In this document: positions 13,440-26,042 of the stretch, in pieces | How positions within the stretch are numbered: position 1 is the first letter of the stretch | Layout of the letters: the number at the start of each line of letters is the position of its first letter | From: Paragonimus skrjabini miyazakii | Taxonomy: Eukaryota; Platyhelminthes; Trematoda; Plagiorchiida; Troglotrematidae | Direction of reading: 5' to 3' | Assembly (NCBI GenBank): GCA_014338405.1 | Contig: JTDE01000155.1 | Span: 307,355 to 371,354 of the forward strand | DNA length: 64,000 nt | Program-made: the position numbers and the translations under genes | Notes under the pieces: generated by a model | Told to the model about the DNA's origin: nothing | Seen by the model: only the letters and a program-made list of their open reading frames with translations | Database searches by the model: none

Positions 13440-14795
13440 ATCCTTGCGATGACGGGTTCATGTTAGCGCAAATTAGCCAAGTGGGTAGTGGATAATTTTC
13501 AGCCAGTTCGTGCACTCGCTTCCAAATTTTGTCTGAAAGACACGTTTGAGATGTGTGAAATTTTAGATAATACTGACTTAAATGGAAAATTTATGTTCCC
13601 TTGGTGTAAATTCGCCTTTCACAAATGTGCCATTGAGGGAGACGGTCGACTTTATCTGTAACTTTCCACTAACGCATAACATGAGGCTTCATGTCCCAGT
13701 CAATATTTTGAAAACATTGATATTATTGTTTAGTGAAAACATCAAATTTTGTTGTCAAAATATAGGATGAAAAAAAGAAATGGGGTTGCAATGAGTATTC
13801 CTCTAGGACCAATCTTGGCTGAAGTACTCATGTCTATGACTGAGCTCCACCTCGCGAACACATTGCATGACATCCCGATTTATCGCAAATATGCTAATGA
13901 CATAATAGTGTTCGCACAAGACAGAGAAACAATAGAAAAACTATTAGATCTACTGAACCCTCCGCACCAAAATCTAACGTTATCGTCTGGGTTCGAAAAA
14001 GAAGAAACGCTGGCCTTTATGGATATCAGCATCAAGCAACGGAATAATGTGCCAATCAGTACATAGAAAGTTCAACTGAGGAGGACAATATTTGAATTTC
14101 AACAGTTTCCCACCCATACAACACAAACGCTCGCTGGTTCGTTGTCTATTTCACAAAGCGCGGACTATATGTACGGGTGATACATTAGACACAGTGTTGA
14201 AATTTATTCATGAGACCCTGGTCTCCAACGCTTATCCACTGGGTTTTATTGACTTTCACAGCAAACCGAAAGTAGTAAACTCACAAGAAACGTCTGTTGT
14301 GGAGAAATCGGTGTACGTGCAGTTATCGTAAAAAGGAGATAGTAATATGTCGTTTCTAACGCGATGACTGGCACAGATCATCCAACGGACGTACAAGGCA
14401 GCTACACTGAGTTTACTCAATCGCTCCAGGTAACTCACACTTCCTCACATTAAGACTCGGATGCCAGAGCTGTCCACTTCACTCTGGATCTGCCAGTTCA
14501 TCCGCAGTTGCAGTGACGTTTACATTGAAAGAAATGATCGATACCTGCGCCTTAGAATTGATGTGTCGCGCGACCCGACGAGACCCCACCAAACAACGCA
14601 AGCCGGCTTCTTCGATGGCCAGACACGTGCTGGAGACCGGTCATGTGGTCAACCCGACAAACGTTCTCCGTTTGTTGATGCTTCATCACAAACCTGTCAT
14701 CCTTAAGCCACTCGAGGCGTTGCTTGTCATGCATAGCAAGCCCGTCCTCTGTGTGCGAAAGTTGTTGACCTTGAATCTCCGTCTGCCATGATTTT
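13440..14795 (+). mobile_element. Penelope-like retroelement remnant (reverse transcriptase plus GIY-YIG), inactive
   Basis: Decayed Penelope-like element lying in a transporter intron. Read across three frames it shows, in order: a segment from about 13,475 (AKWVVDNFQPVRALASKF), the motif-A region near 13,600 (NSPFTNVPLRETVDFI, with the catalytic Asp of the SLDV run replaced by Gly), motif B (IPLGPILAEVLM, about 13,800), motif C near 13,885 (YRKYANDIIV, first Asp of the YxDD pair now Asn), then FMDISIKQ, a stop in the linker near 14,073, the SFPPIQHKRSLVR connector and, from about 14,490, a GIY-YIG-like domain (CQFIRSCSDVYIERNDR, Gly changed to Glu) with the tail RHVLETGHVV and KPVILKPLEALL. 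Frame changes occur near 13,760 and 14,570. Both key RT positions are lost, so it cannot be active. The 5' part and termini are not defined. Confidence 0.85.
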
Positions 14796-16964
14796 GACCA
14801 ATTACAGACTAGTGTATTCACTGACCTGAGGTATGAACATAATTCGCTTAAATATGTTTGAAGTTTACCGCTTTTATGTGTAGTAACTGACGAGAACATA
14901 CGAAATGACACTACCATCTTGCAAAACCGGTCTTCTGATTCCGCTATTCAACTTTGTTACTGGAGAAGAATGTTTTATACTAAGGGAATTTTATTTTGAA
15001 ATTCGTTGAGGTTTTGTTTCTGCCTGTCAAATAATCGTTCTCTTTAGCGCTTTCGATCAGTTGTGGTCTACGTGCAATCTACGCCTTCAACCAGTTCAAC
15101 ATTTTACTGGACATGTGATTCTGTCAGGTAGACGGGTACTACGGTCTACTGTTTATGTTGATTTAAGTAATATAAAATTTATAACATAATTCTTCCAGTA
15201 AAGCGCACTTTACGTCTTTCCATATCAGCTTCTCCTTCAGCCATAGAAAAGAGTCATATGCGTATAAATTTTTATTTTCGGGCAGTAATATTTTGCATTA
15301 GCATTTTTAGGCTACGTAAGTGGTTCCTTACTGGTCATACACAATCGGCTGTTGATTTTTTTGTGTGGATTCCCACTGCATACATTACCTACTGTGGTAG
15401 AGTAGTGTCAATGAGAACACTTAAGGTTCATACTGAACATCACTTATTTATGACCGCATTATTCTCTTTCAGATAATCCGTTTGGTTAGCCCATTATGAA
15501 AGGAAGAGCTCTCATTAGAACTCATCATTAGCGCATATTTTGTGCGGATCAATCAACCTAGAAACAAGGATGAGATATTCTGTATAAAATTGTAAGTAAA
15601 GTATCTATCCAAAGCTTTTACATATAATTCATTTTTATTATGTTTAGTCTATTTGTGTTGTTGATAACGTATGAAAGTCTTTCTACTGTCGGCTGGCATA
15701 GTTATGTTGTTGGCTGAAGGACGGTCCTCAAAGCTGTCGTTTTCAATGGTTGACGGAAATTTGAAAAGCAAACGTAAACAGTTCAATGCATTCATTTGGG
15801 CACACGTAAGGTTGTGACGATCACTTGTAAGCATTCCCCTTCGTCGAATTTTAGATACTCTACTCAGGTCAAAACTCGAATTTTCCCGCTGTTTTTACTA
15901 CTATGTCAGACTATCATCCATACTCATTATTTAAACGCTACTTTCGCACGCATTTCAAAGAATGCAAGTGCTGTCGTCGGGTTCTTAGAGGTCCATTTCG
16001 GTATTATGTCAATTTCCTATCTATTCGAGGTTTTATTCCGATGTGTCTTGCAGTGTTGCATTTTGTTACTGATACGGTCGACATGAGGCCACTTATACTC
16101 GGCCTTGCAATGGACTCCATTTAGTCGAGCTATCGTGCGACAGCAGTCCTCTCTTTCGAAAGCTCCAATACTGCGCCTGAGCGTATCCGGAATGATTCGG
16201 CTACATTTATATCTGTCACCCATTACTGATTTTGAGATATCAAAACATGTTTATGAAGCTGTTTGACTGATTCAATGTTTTAGGTCACTGAGCGATTGAT
16301 GGCGTTGATTGGTTCGTGCTCTCTATCCCACGTAAACTGGGCTCTTGGCCTAGAATAAACTACATGACTACTTGATGAACTAAAATATTCTGTCGTTCTT
16401 CAGCGGTATTTTATGTATATAGTGAGAGCTAATTAAAAATCTCAAAAACCGGCTCCACCAGACCGTTCATTAACTACCTATGTAGCCTGAAATACTACTA
16501 CTCTAAAACAAAAATCTTTCAACTGTAGCATCGTATCTTATGCTGAAAGGTGGTATCAGGTTTAAGAAACTTCTACTCTCTATCCATCTTCTTTCTGTTC
16601 GCTGTCTTTAGATTGATAGGAGCTTTGGTTTGCCGACAGGAATTGCCATCGCATTATGTGAATTCCATTTACGTGAGTGTACGCCAGTAGTCATGTTTCC
16701 GGTCAGCGAGGCGTACTGATAGTGATAATGTGGCGCGGGAGAGTGTGTGGCTGACAGACATAATGGTCGATACCTAACTGGCGATGTTGTTAGGCCAATT
16801 TGACACATGGTAATCATGTGCTGTCCTGCACCAGCGCATGTGGAGCTTGACAGAAGGTTGATGACTAAACTGCTACTTGCATTATGGAGAGGTGAACTGA
16901 CTGTCGATTTTAGGGAAGGAGCAAATGACCTTAATCTTACACAGGAAATAACTGAACAAAAAAT

Positions 16965-17240
16965 AACCTGATCATTACTCACAAGCGAAAGTGGTTGAGC
17001 GTTCACATACGATAGTTCGGTCGTGCCTAACGTGAGGTCAATGGCACTGTGGTAAACACGGTTGCCTCATGAACAGCGTGCCTGTGGTTTAAGTCCCGTC
17101 GGTGGCGATGATATGCACTACTGACGAGCTCTAATGAGAGCGAAACTCGAGTCTAGTGCTTCTTTTCGAAAGGGGCGACTGGGTAGTCTATGGGAATGTG
17201 ACAGCTGCGATCAATTGTGGGTGATGCTCAACTTGAAATC
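16965..17240 (+). repeat. tRNA-derived SINE-like repeat, family A, copy 1
   Basis: Copy of a SINE-like family with a tRNA-like head (A-box-like TGGCACTGTGGTAAAC near 17,040; B-box-like GTGGTTTAAGTCCC near 17,083), a central CACTACTGACGAGCTCTAAT block and a 3' module GACTGGGTAGTCTATGGGAA ... TGTGGGTGATGCTCAACTTG. Its left flank starts CTGATCATTACTCACAAGCG, shared with the copies at 38.2 and 59.7 kb. The inverted left arm seen in the 59.6-kb copy is absent here. Confidence 0.75.
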
Positions 17241-17754
17241 ATTAAATAACCGTCCATTATGTGGAGGTAGTAGAGAAACGTCACTGAGTAAATGAACCAC
17301 CATACCAGGTTATCGCTTGCGTTCAGCGAACACGATAAAAGACAAACTGTTTCACGGATTTAATCTATACCGGGTGTGATTAATCATAATAAACAGAAAA
17401 AAAGGCGCTCAGTATAGAAAACCAAACCAAATCTGAAAGTGACCGGCTAAATAATTTCGAGCATACTGAAGGAACAACAAAAACCTCGTGAAGGTAACAC
17501 CCGAGGTAAACTATGCATACACATTTATATATATGTTAGTTGGTTACTCAGTATCTGTTATGCTTTGAAACCATGGAAACTCTGACAGATTGCTTTGAGA
17601 AAATGAATGATGATGCATATGTATAACAAATTCACAGATATCGTGTTAAGCAAAACTGGTATTTGTGCTCAAATCATCTCAAGAAGGCAAACAATGGAGA
17701 ATAAGGGCAAGAGCAAATCCTACCAAGCAAAGATGAGTTATGTAATAGTATTAC

Positions 17755-18003
17755 CTCTTCAGAATTTCCTTTCGCCAAGTTTTTTTCTGGGTTTTCATTC
17801 AGAGACGGCAAATGTGATTCATCCTTGGCAACCATAAGTTCTTCTGGTGGCGGTCCGTAGCGAAGACGTAACACTCCGATTGAAGCCATTGAATAGGCGA
17901 TCAGTGTCCCCAAACTCAGAAAATCAGCCAGACTCACAATGCCAAATATGATGTCTAATACCACTGTAATCGCAGCGAAAAAGATAGTCGATACTACTGG
18001 CGT
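17755..18003 (-). CDS. Cationic amino acid transporter (SLC7A/CAT type), exon with TM10 region and cytosolic loop
   Basis: An 83-codon exon, phase 0 at both ends. It opens with TPVVSTIFFAA, which joins the preceding ...CQ to give the family's QTPV junction, then a helix, the conserved SLADFLSLGTLIAYSMAS segment and VLRLRYGPP, the end of the helix in CAT proteins. The rest is a charged, poorly conserved loop (Glu, Asn, Lys rich) that corresponds to the variable cytosolic loop separating this part from the last helices. The acceptor is CGCCGCAG at 18005-18004. The donor is GAG|GTAATA at 17754, weaker than the other donors. The intron that follows is about 10.4 kb, the longest in the gene, and contains the Penelope-like element and the 11.4-kb fold-back. 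Confidence 0.9.
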
Positions 18004-21000
18004 CTGCGGCGTTGGGGAGAAAGAGAGAATTACAGGAATATGAGGTCTCTAACTAAGCAGGTTTTAAACACAATGAGTAAAGTGAATTGTGTATCATAAT
18101 GAATGTTACCCAATTTGCTGATGTCTTTTGACGCTCACGCACAAACCAATGCCCCCAATTATGGTTTAACCTTTGTGTGGACCCATGAGAGAGAGAAGAG
18201 TGACCGGAGAGAAAGCTGAGAAAGTAACATACATTCTAGAAACGCTCACTGAAAATCTGGGCGATTCGTACATAAAAATTTGCATTCGAGTATGAAACAT
18301 GCACTCGTTCACACATTGGAGAAGAACCCATTGTCACGTGTGTATTGTATAAAGATGAAGTTATCGGTTAAGTAATTGCTCGTAGAGTTTCAAACGCCTA
18401 GCCTGAAGCAAGACTTACCGTGTCGTTCGACACCTGCCCGGTACTGGTAAAACGCTTCAAGGATAATTTGCACAGGTTCCCCTCGTCCTTTGATATTTAC
18501 TTTCTCACCTGTTGTCGTTAGGATGGTTACGTTAAGAGAACCGCAAGGCGGTTATCAAAGAGAATTTATGAACGTCTACCGGGGCGGCTTCACAACGGTT
18601 GGAGAAAGTCCATTTCCAATGCGATCAGCCCTGACTTAGTTGACACTGTTCATCAAGTGAATCCGGATGAAGCGTCCCCGAACAACTAAAAGGTTCATTA
18701 AACCTACTCCAGAGCTGTCAGAGTGCGATTGTTATCAGTGACCGAGGCTGTTACCATCAGACGCCACAACCCCGGTCTATATAAACAAAAACAATTCGTA
18801 TAAATCCTCCACCTTCCTTAGCCACTCGTTCCACATCTATTTGAAACCCGAGCAAGCGTGAACCACTTGACACTGAGAAACGCATATCTCATGACAAACT
18901 TCTGTGACACTAACGCACTCACCAACACTCCCACTCTCCTCCAGTAGACTGTGATCCGCTTCATGTCCATGAATTTTGAGGACCCATTTGATTTGTCGTA
19001 ATTTTCATACAGAACTCTCAGTTACTCTATGTAATTGTAAAAGCCTGATGAGAACGACCGAAAACAGCTTTTTGCAAAGTTGACTTCCTATAACATGCGA
19101 ATAGACAAACTTCCCCTACGAACCAACGTCACAGTCCTTTAGACCATTGACCAGATATGCATAATTTAAAGTGGAGTTTTTCACATAGGTTATCTGGTTT
19201 GAACTAAATCCACCGCGTTCAACGTTACCGTCTTAAACTGGATACGAAACAAGTCTACGCCGAGTGTTCGCCTAACATGCACTAAGACAAGGTCCAAAAC
19301 CACAGAGAATTCACAAGAATCAGTGGAAACTTACACAGTAGAAGAAGCTGAAAAGGGTTGTGTACATCTGAGTCTGTGTTGAACGGTTTAGAAAGAAGAA
19401 TCAAGTTGGAGAATTTTTACAGTTTCCGAAGGTCAACAATATAGAGACTGCGAAATAGTAAGAGACGGAGGTAATGAGTAAATCAGAAATCCAACCGCTG
19501 TCTATCCACCGTACAATAATTGGACTACAAACTACAGCAAACATCAGTTGGCTGGTATCAATAGTAAGAGATCGTGAGTATCTTCAGTCCACTGTAATGA
19601 CTCTGGCAATCAGATTACCTGACTAATCGGTTTGGTGTCTCGAATATTTGCATCAAGTCTGCGTTTGAATTCAAGTACGGTTGATGTAGTTATGACAGAA
19701 TAAATTAGGCTTTCACAAGTTGGAAAGAACTAGAAGTTAGGAATATTCTTTGCAACTCAAATGGCTCAGTAGATGTTGTGGTTTTAATGAGTTACCCTTG
19801 AGATGATTATTTCCGCCAGGCACAAATATTTTTAAGAACTTTCGAAATGATGGGGGTCCTTAAACCAAAAGCAAGTTTCCTCCGATATGCCGACAACCTA
19901 CTAACTGCTCATTCGCAAAACCTATCTGAGTAGGGTAAAAACATAGTGTTGTAGTCCGTTTTGTAGCTCTACGTGGTGCCCCCTCAATATGATTAGTATC
20001 TTCCATTAAATAAACGTTACAATCTTTGATACTTAACTAAAGTAGAGACGCGCTAGTGAATTGGACAGCATTGTGAAGCACTCTGGTTGCAAACACACAA
20101 ACAGACTGGTAAGTAACCTAGCTTTCTTGGCCACTGACGTATTGTTCAAGGACAAGCTGAGGTTATTTGAAACAATTTCACTCAAGTCGCGCATGTGTTT
20201 GATGGTAACCAGGTTTTTGACTTCTAGAAAGCAATTTATGCAGCCCGAATGAAGTGTTAACTTAAGACTGGTTATCTGCAGCTTAATGGTTTAATATTCT
20301 TAAGTCAGATTTTAGCTTCTTAATTACAGTAGCGCTCTCTGTACCAATTTTTATGAAAGTTGACAACCTGTGTGTGATTTCGGAAGAATGTAAATATAGT
20401 GCAGAAGTCCTGGTGTGGAACCTCTTGTCACACCGTTGGATGTACAATACCACTCTTAAAAGTCCCGTTCTTTTCGACATCAAAGCGGCAATCTCGGAGG
20501 TAGTCGGTGAGCTACAGGAGTAGAGGATTGTCTATGCCATATTTAAGAGGCTTTACACAGAGTGCTCAATAGTCTGCTCGAAAATATCTAGAAAAACCGC
20601 ATCAAATGTTTTGCGCCTAACATCCGCCCTTGTCCAACTTTTCTGGGCAGCAAGTAAACTCGTAGCACACCAGACTACTTTTCGAAATTCGTGTTGACAC
20701 TCACGTAACAATATGTTTTGAAAAAGTTTTACGTAGCTGATCGTCAATCAAGTTATCCATTATTGTTGATTCATTGCAATCACCGTCCTCATAAATGGTT
20801 GGCTCTATCTGAACTTTCTTGATTTCGGGAAGATTGCTTTCCTGTTGAAGTTGATAAAAATTTCACAAAGTGATATTAGCCACTTGTTAGCACAATCATT
20901 TTTGTTAGAAGAGAGATTAGATAAGAACCTGTGGACGTATGATCACAAAGCTTGGACAATTGTCGGAATACGATGGGTGAAGTGAAAGTAATTGTCCTCG

Positions 21001-21443
21001 TGATAACGACACTGTCGGTATTTAATATATTAAATGACCCTGAGGAGCTAGAAGCCGGTACACTTAAACACTGGTTGTCGAGAAATTTGACAACCTATCT
21101 ACTTGAGATGACTGTGTCATCTGTAGTGCATCACTGAGAGATTGTGGGACAACTTTTGTTGTTAGATAAAATAGTTGTATAGAACAGCTTTAGAATGACA
21201 GCAAAATTATTGATCAGCTCTAGCTGGTACTGACGTCTATTGACACGTAAAACTGTTGTTGCCAAGTTAGAGACGAAGCAGTAATCATTGTGCACTGGTT
21301 CAGTTTGTTTGAGTCTGAGTCCCTTACTGTTAGGAAGTATCTTGCGTAGCTCCAAAGTGAACTTTTACTTCTGGATTGTCTACGATGAATGCTTGGAACA
21401 CAGGTGTTGTTTAACTTTGTTGATCCGGGAACTGGGAAAATTC

Positions 21444-21803
21444 CTTCCCTTAGTTGCATTCTCTATTCCACACACCAGCCTAATATATAGTCCATATACA
21501 CCCCTCATCCTGTTTTAGTTTTAATGAACTAATTTGCTAGTAATCGCCTGTGGCGCAGGTAACCATTCCTGACCTAGACTACTCGCGTGACGATTCACCT
21601 TGGACCTTGTCGACCTTGTTCCCAACCCAATGGTTTTTTTGAACGTGACTATCAGTCTGTGGGCGATTGAGGTTCAATTACTATAATTATTTATGCATTC
21701 CTTTAATAGTGCGGTAGAAATACTTGGGTCTAATCTTGTTTTCAGCCTAGGGATCCCTGTTCGTGCTGCGCTTAACCGAACCAACCGATATGGATTGTTC
21801 CGT
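21444..21803 (+). repeat. 350-bp dispersed repeat, copy 1
   Basis: Closely similar to 41,429-41,781 over its whole length: CACCAGCCTAATATATAGTCC, TTTTAGTTTTAATGAACTAA, GGCGATTGAGGTTCAATTAC, TATAATTATTTATGCATTCC and GGATCCCTGTTCGTGCTGCG are shared with a few substitutions. Non-coding, class unknown. Confidence 0.75.
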
Positions 21804-22059
21804 CTGTCCATGGCTTTAATAACTGCGTCCACAATAAGCTGCCAGTGATTATCAAATAGTGGTCACACTGACGGTCAACACTTATTGATGTTTTCTTTGT
21901 TCAAGAAATTCAGTCTGCTTTCTGAAAGTTGTTGTTTGCAAATTTTCGATTTGGGGGAATATCTCTACTTCACCTAGTAATTGAAATATTATGTCTTTGT
22001 GGTCACAATGAAAAAAGAGGTATTAATATGCAGTTCATTAGCCGTGCGTTTTTCAATAG

Positions 22060-22310
22060 TCAACGGTGACGTTAGTGGGTTCCAACGTGAAGAGTTGAGA
22101 AATCCTGCTTGGGCAATCAGTCCTATTGATCGTATGAGAGATTCTATATGACACAAAGGATTGGGTGGATAACTGAGTCCAAATATGAAATTTCTCAGCC
22201 CCCGACGTTACTTCATAACTCAGTTGGTACAGCAATTGCTGAGTTTGAGCATGCTGTTTCTGTCTCCGGTTTAAATCCATCCGTAGCTCAGACGTTCCGG
22301 AATTGACCCT
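22060..22310 (+). repeat. tRNA-derived SINE-like repeat, family B, copy 1
   Basis: Shares with 25,495-25,725 the blocks ATCCTGCTTGGGCAATCAGT, GGGTGGATAACTGAGTCCAA, TATGAAATTTCTCAGC and a tRNA-like segment (ATAACTCAGTTGGTACAGCA ... CCGGTTTAAATCCATC). It abuts the CR1-like endonuclease fragment. The tRNA-like part is more eroded than in copy 2. Confidence 0.65.
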
Positions 22311-22394
22311 CATTTGAATTTTGAAATCTACAACACTATTTAGAAGTAAAACGTCTGTTTTTCGCTGGTTAGAATGTAATCTAGCCTTGGGGGT

Positions 22395-22905
22395 TCTCAA
22401 AAGACTGTCCACCGCGTGAACCTTTTGAAATCTTCCATTAAGTGACAATGCACGACTGCATCGTAGCCTTCAAAAGCGGATGATGCGAATTTAGCACGAA
22501 CCTCGCTGGTGTTTAAGTCAGTCTCAGGGCAATTAAAATCACCAAGGACTAGGGTCTGTGAGAATCTTGCAGATGTCATCATGTGAACTGGATCATTAAG
22601 TAAGCGGTCGGTGACCATCGAGGCAAACAAAGATCTATAAGTCACGCCACCAGATAGCTGGATGACTGGCTAGACTGAACAACGTTCCATACCTCTTTAA
22701 GCGATCTCAGAAGAACCAGGTCATGTACCAGCGATATCATGAGCTGGCCATCAATAAAAAGGCAGTTTGCAAAATGACGATTGTGACTGTATATACTCAT
22801 AGCTGGTGTATTAATTCCCTTCCTTTTAACATCTGTCACACACCAGGCATTCGTTATATCAGCGATGGATCGTCTTAACACATCACATACTCATTTAAAA
22901 CTCCT
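22395..22905 (-). mobile_element. CR1/Jockey-like endonuclease fragment
   Basis: Minus-strand fragment of the apurinic-type endonuclease of a CR1/Jockey LINE. Two frames make it up: 22881-22642, ending in KEVWNVVQSSQSSSYLVA, and 22645-22397, with TYRSLFASMVTDRLLNDPVH, the diagnostic LVLGDFNCPETD (the GDFN motif of EME/APE-type nucleases) and HLMEDFKRFTRW at the end. These match the order ...WxxV...YRS...GDFN...TRW known for these nucleases. No reverse transcriptase follows downstream: the fragment stops where a tRNA-derived repeat (22,060-22,310) begins. It is 5'-region sequence only, so it is not a typical 5'-truncated LINE copy. Confidence 0.7.
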
Positions 22906-23415
22906 CTCACTTAGAGGTCAGAACGCCCAGGTTTAGCCGGAAAACACTTCCAGTGGTTTTATTCTTGAAGTGAAATTGCACAATTATTAGTATTCTCGAG
23001 AAAGTAAACATTGTGGATGACGGTACACCCATGTTTTCTGTCTAGATTTACTGATTGACTGTCGTTTGATTTTGTCACAAAATGATACATGCAACGGTCC
23101 TAGAAGGTTCCTGCATTCTGGGTCAATATTCTAACAGGGTCGTTGTAAAAGTTGAATGGAAGAGTTGGTATGATCCAACAGAGGAACAAATTGATGAACA
23201 GAAACTATTTTAAATTTTTAAGTCAATTTTTCATACCAACATAGAAAACTCAACCATTTAAGCCTATTTGGGCGCACAGACTGGTAGCTAAATTCACGGA
23301 CTGCCCATCCGACCAACTGGCAGATAACGGGGTTCAGGGGGGAACGAAGTTATAACGAAAAGATAACATGTGGAATATTTTACACATCTTATTTTTAGAT
23401 AACTTGTCAACTCAC

Positions 23416-24100
23416 CTGACATGGTTGACAAACTTTGGCGCACGGTTTTGGTAGTAGTCCATCCTCAGCCATTGCATAACTGACACGAGGCCCGGCTATC
23501 AAACTAGTTAGCAGGCTGGAAGTTAATCCTATTATGCACGCACAGCCAATGAAATAGAACATCCCCGTTCTGGCTGAGGATGGACCGCCATTCAAGTTGT
23601 CTCGGAGCACGCTCAAAAATGGCGTGTCTGGGCTGACGAAGTACCATGGATAGTACATTGCAAGCGCAAGCGACGCAGTCATTGTTATCATTGTGACAAA
23701 AAGTACAGCCAACACATTGGCCCGCGGGACATCGCGATTAGGCAATTTTGTTTCCTCAGCACATGTGGATATGGCATCAAATCCAATGAAGGCGTTAAAA
23801 CAGATGGCAACCCCGCCAATCAGGCCACTGATACCAAACGGTAGAAAGGTTGGCAGCGGAGAGTTTGGGTTCAAACCAGGCACTGTCGACGGAGGGGTGA
23901 TGGACAAATTTTCAGGCCTAGCATACACGAACATGTAGATCGCAGTGATGAGAAGACCACAGAAGTTGATGGAAATGAACACGCCTGTGACATGCGCACT
24001 TCCTCGAACTCCACTGCAGGCAATGATGGCCATCACAATAATCATTGCTGCACCGATGAAATCTGGATACTCTGCCAAAATGTCTCCCTGAGTGCCAATT
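23416..24100 (-). CDS. Cationic amino acid transporter (SLC7A/CAT type), large central exon TM4-TM9
   Basis: Largest visible exon (685 bp, 228 complete codons plus one base). It carries several membrane helices: a long hydrophobic stretch after YPDFIG, another ending in IYMFVYA, an extracellular loop rich in Pro and Asn, then the family hallmark FNAFIGFDAISTCAEE followed by KLPNRDVPRA, and further helices ending in GPRVSYAMAEDGLLP. The FxGFD...EE pattern and the GPRxxYAMAEDGLLP motif are diagnostic of CAT-type SLC7A proteins in the APC superfamily. The acceptor is TTTTTAG at 24102-24101. The donor is CAG|GTGAGT at 23415-23410. It starts by completing an Arg codon from the previous exon and ends in phase 0 before TPVVST in the next exon. 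No internal stop or frameshift is seen, which argues for an intact gene. Confidence 0.93.
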
Positions 24101-25494
24101 CTAAAAAGAATCAATTATTTAAGTGTTTAGTTTATGAAAAGGAAAAGTGATAAAAACTTGTACGGCACTTTATTTGCAGTACCACCAGAATAAGCAATTT
24201 TATGTGTGTCGTTTTTCCTTAAGCAATACGAACTCGGAATGTTTACTGAAATTTTTCTTGGGACAGAAGGTACAGTCTGTGATACGAGTGTTCTCCTGTG
24301 ACATCATGAATAAACACTGGGATCCATGTACGCATTTACGTTTTTGACTACCCCATGTATTTAGGTTTGATTTGGAGGTTGAACGCGAGTTGTGTCACAC
24401 ACTCAGTATGAAATGAACATTTGAGGCTAGAAGGATCGTGATCAACAGGTGCCCGTGCCTGTTGAGATGAATGAATTAAATTGTTACAAAAACACGTATC
24501 AAACTAATGCAATTTTTATGTTCGTTTCAGAGGAATGTGACAATTACGGTCACTGGTGGGTGATGTTCAGTTTACATGAAAATCAAAATGCCCCACTATT
24601 CATCAGTCTACGATTGTTCAATCAGCACGTTTGCTAATTTGCACGGCAGTTGTGAGGTGAAATCTGTTAGTCGTATAAATAGAAGCTTTCCAGGGAAAAT
24701 CACTGAAAAAGACCCATTTCAGATGGTTGGACGGTTTCAAATTAATCCCAAGTGTTATTGAGGCCCTTTTCGCCATCAACATCCGTTACATGGATATCGT
24801 TAAAGCATCCAAACTTGTTTATGGGGTTGTCGTCGAGAAAACAAAGTAAGTTCACGGTATCATGAACGCCACCGAGTCGATAGCGCTCAGATTGTGTAGC
24901 TCTAAACTGCAATCCCACCAGAGCTTCTACAACCTATGTGAATACACATCACCCATAACCCTCTTAGTTCCATACAAAAGTTTGATTCTGACATTATCTT
25001 TAATCAATCTGAGACCCCTTCCAATCAACTATATAATATCAACTGTTAATAACACGTTTTAGCCATTATTTCAAGGACGTTATGTTTGATCCCAAAACCC
25101 TTTCGGGTAAAGTCTCCGTAAGTGCGTTGACTTTTGAAAAAAATTTCAATAACAGTCGTTTGTCGGGCGGTTACTTCCGTTTTAGTTAGAATATTGGGAT
25201 ATCATCAGAATTATTCGTCGGGAATACAACTTCTGTAGATTTTGACTTTGTCCTTCAGTAACGCGACAAACAGATTACGTGCTTTTGGAAAAACTCATTA
25301 CAGTAAAAACTTGATCAGTTAATTATTCAGATATTGACCTCCGCAAAGTAGAACAACTATCTATTCAGGTGTGGTAACTTTTCGTAGATAACGCAACCAG
25401 AGAAAAATTATTACCAGTTCAACTGGCATCTATAATGTTCTTCGTAATAGTTTATTTAAGGTTGCATTTGTACTTATCAGTAATCCAATGTGAA

Positions 25495-25725
25495 TGCCCG
25501 TCGGTAGCGTTGGTGGATTCCAGCGGAAACTGATCGATAAATCTTGCTTGGGCAGTCAATCGACTGGATCATTTGGTGGATTCCCTACGACATAGTTAGT
25601 TGGGTGGGTAACTAGGTCCAAATGTGAAATTTCTGAGCTTCCGACGTGGCTTCCTAGGTCAGCTGGTAGAGCGCTTGCCGCGTTTGGGCATGGTGTTTCT
25701 GTCGCTAGTTCAAATCCAGCAGGAT
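25495..25725 (+). repeat. tRNA-derived SINE-like repeat, family B, copy 2
   Basis: Better preserved copy of family B: GGTGGATTCCAGCGGAAACT, ATCTTGCTTGGGCAGTCAAT and GTGGGTAACTAGGTCCAAAT, then a tRNA-like segment (25653-25720) with A-box-like AGGTCAGCTGGTAGAGCG and B-box-like CTAGTTCAAATCCAGC. The spacing of the two boxes is tRNA-like, but the arms do not fold into a full cloverleaf by eye, so it is a SINE head, not a tRNA gene. Confidence 0.65.
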
Positions 25726-26042
25726 TTTTCGCAAATGGATCTCTTCTAAAAGGTTACAATTGCCCGTTTAACATAGGCATTGTCGAAACATTGACGGTAT
25801 ATTAACTAGCCAACTGACAACAACACGGCACATAAGAATTTTTTACTTGATATGGAAAAACAAGTTTTGGTAAACAATCTTCTGGTCATTTCAATCAATT
25901 CCACAAACACTGTCATGTGTTCATGCGACTTGCTGACGACTTTTTGTCTGATATAAATCAACCGAAGATAAACTGTTTTCAGATATCCGCACCAAATTGT
26001 GTACGAATGAAGTCAAACGGTTTGGGCGTCTTGCCCAACATG

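Larger units (their letters stand above)
7399..17754 (-). other. Transporter intron, about 10.4 kb
   Basis: Intron between the exons ending at 17755 and starting at 7398. It holds the ATAC microsatellite, the unassigned frame at 10.4 kb, the fold-back at 11.4 kb, the Penelope-like element and SINE-like copy 1. Between these I see nothing. Confidence 0.8.
18004..23415 (-). other. Transporter intron, about 5.4 kb
   Basis: Contains the 350-bp repeat copy 1, family B copy 1 and the CR1-like endonuclease fragment. The part from 18,005 to 21,440 has no recognised feature. Confidence 0.8.

Noticed and set aside
25653..25720. tRNA gene
   Set aside because: A- and B-box-like sequences are present but no full cloverleaf is evident, and a diverged sister copy exists at 22.2 kb, so it is a SINE head.
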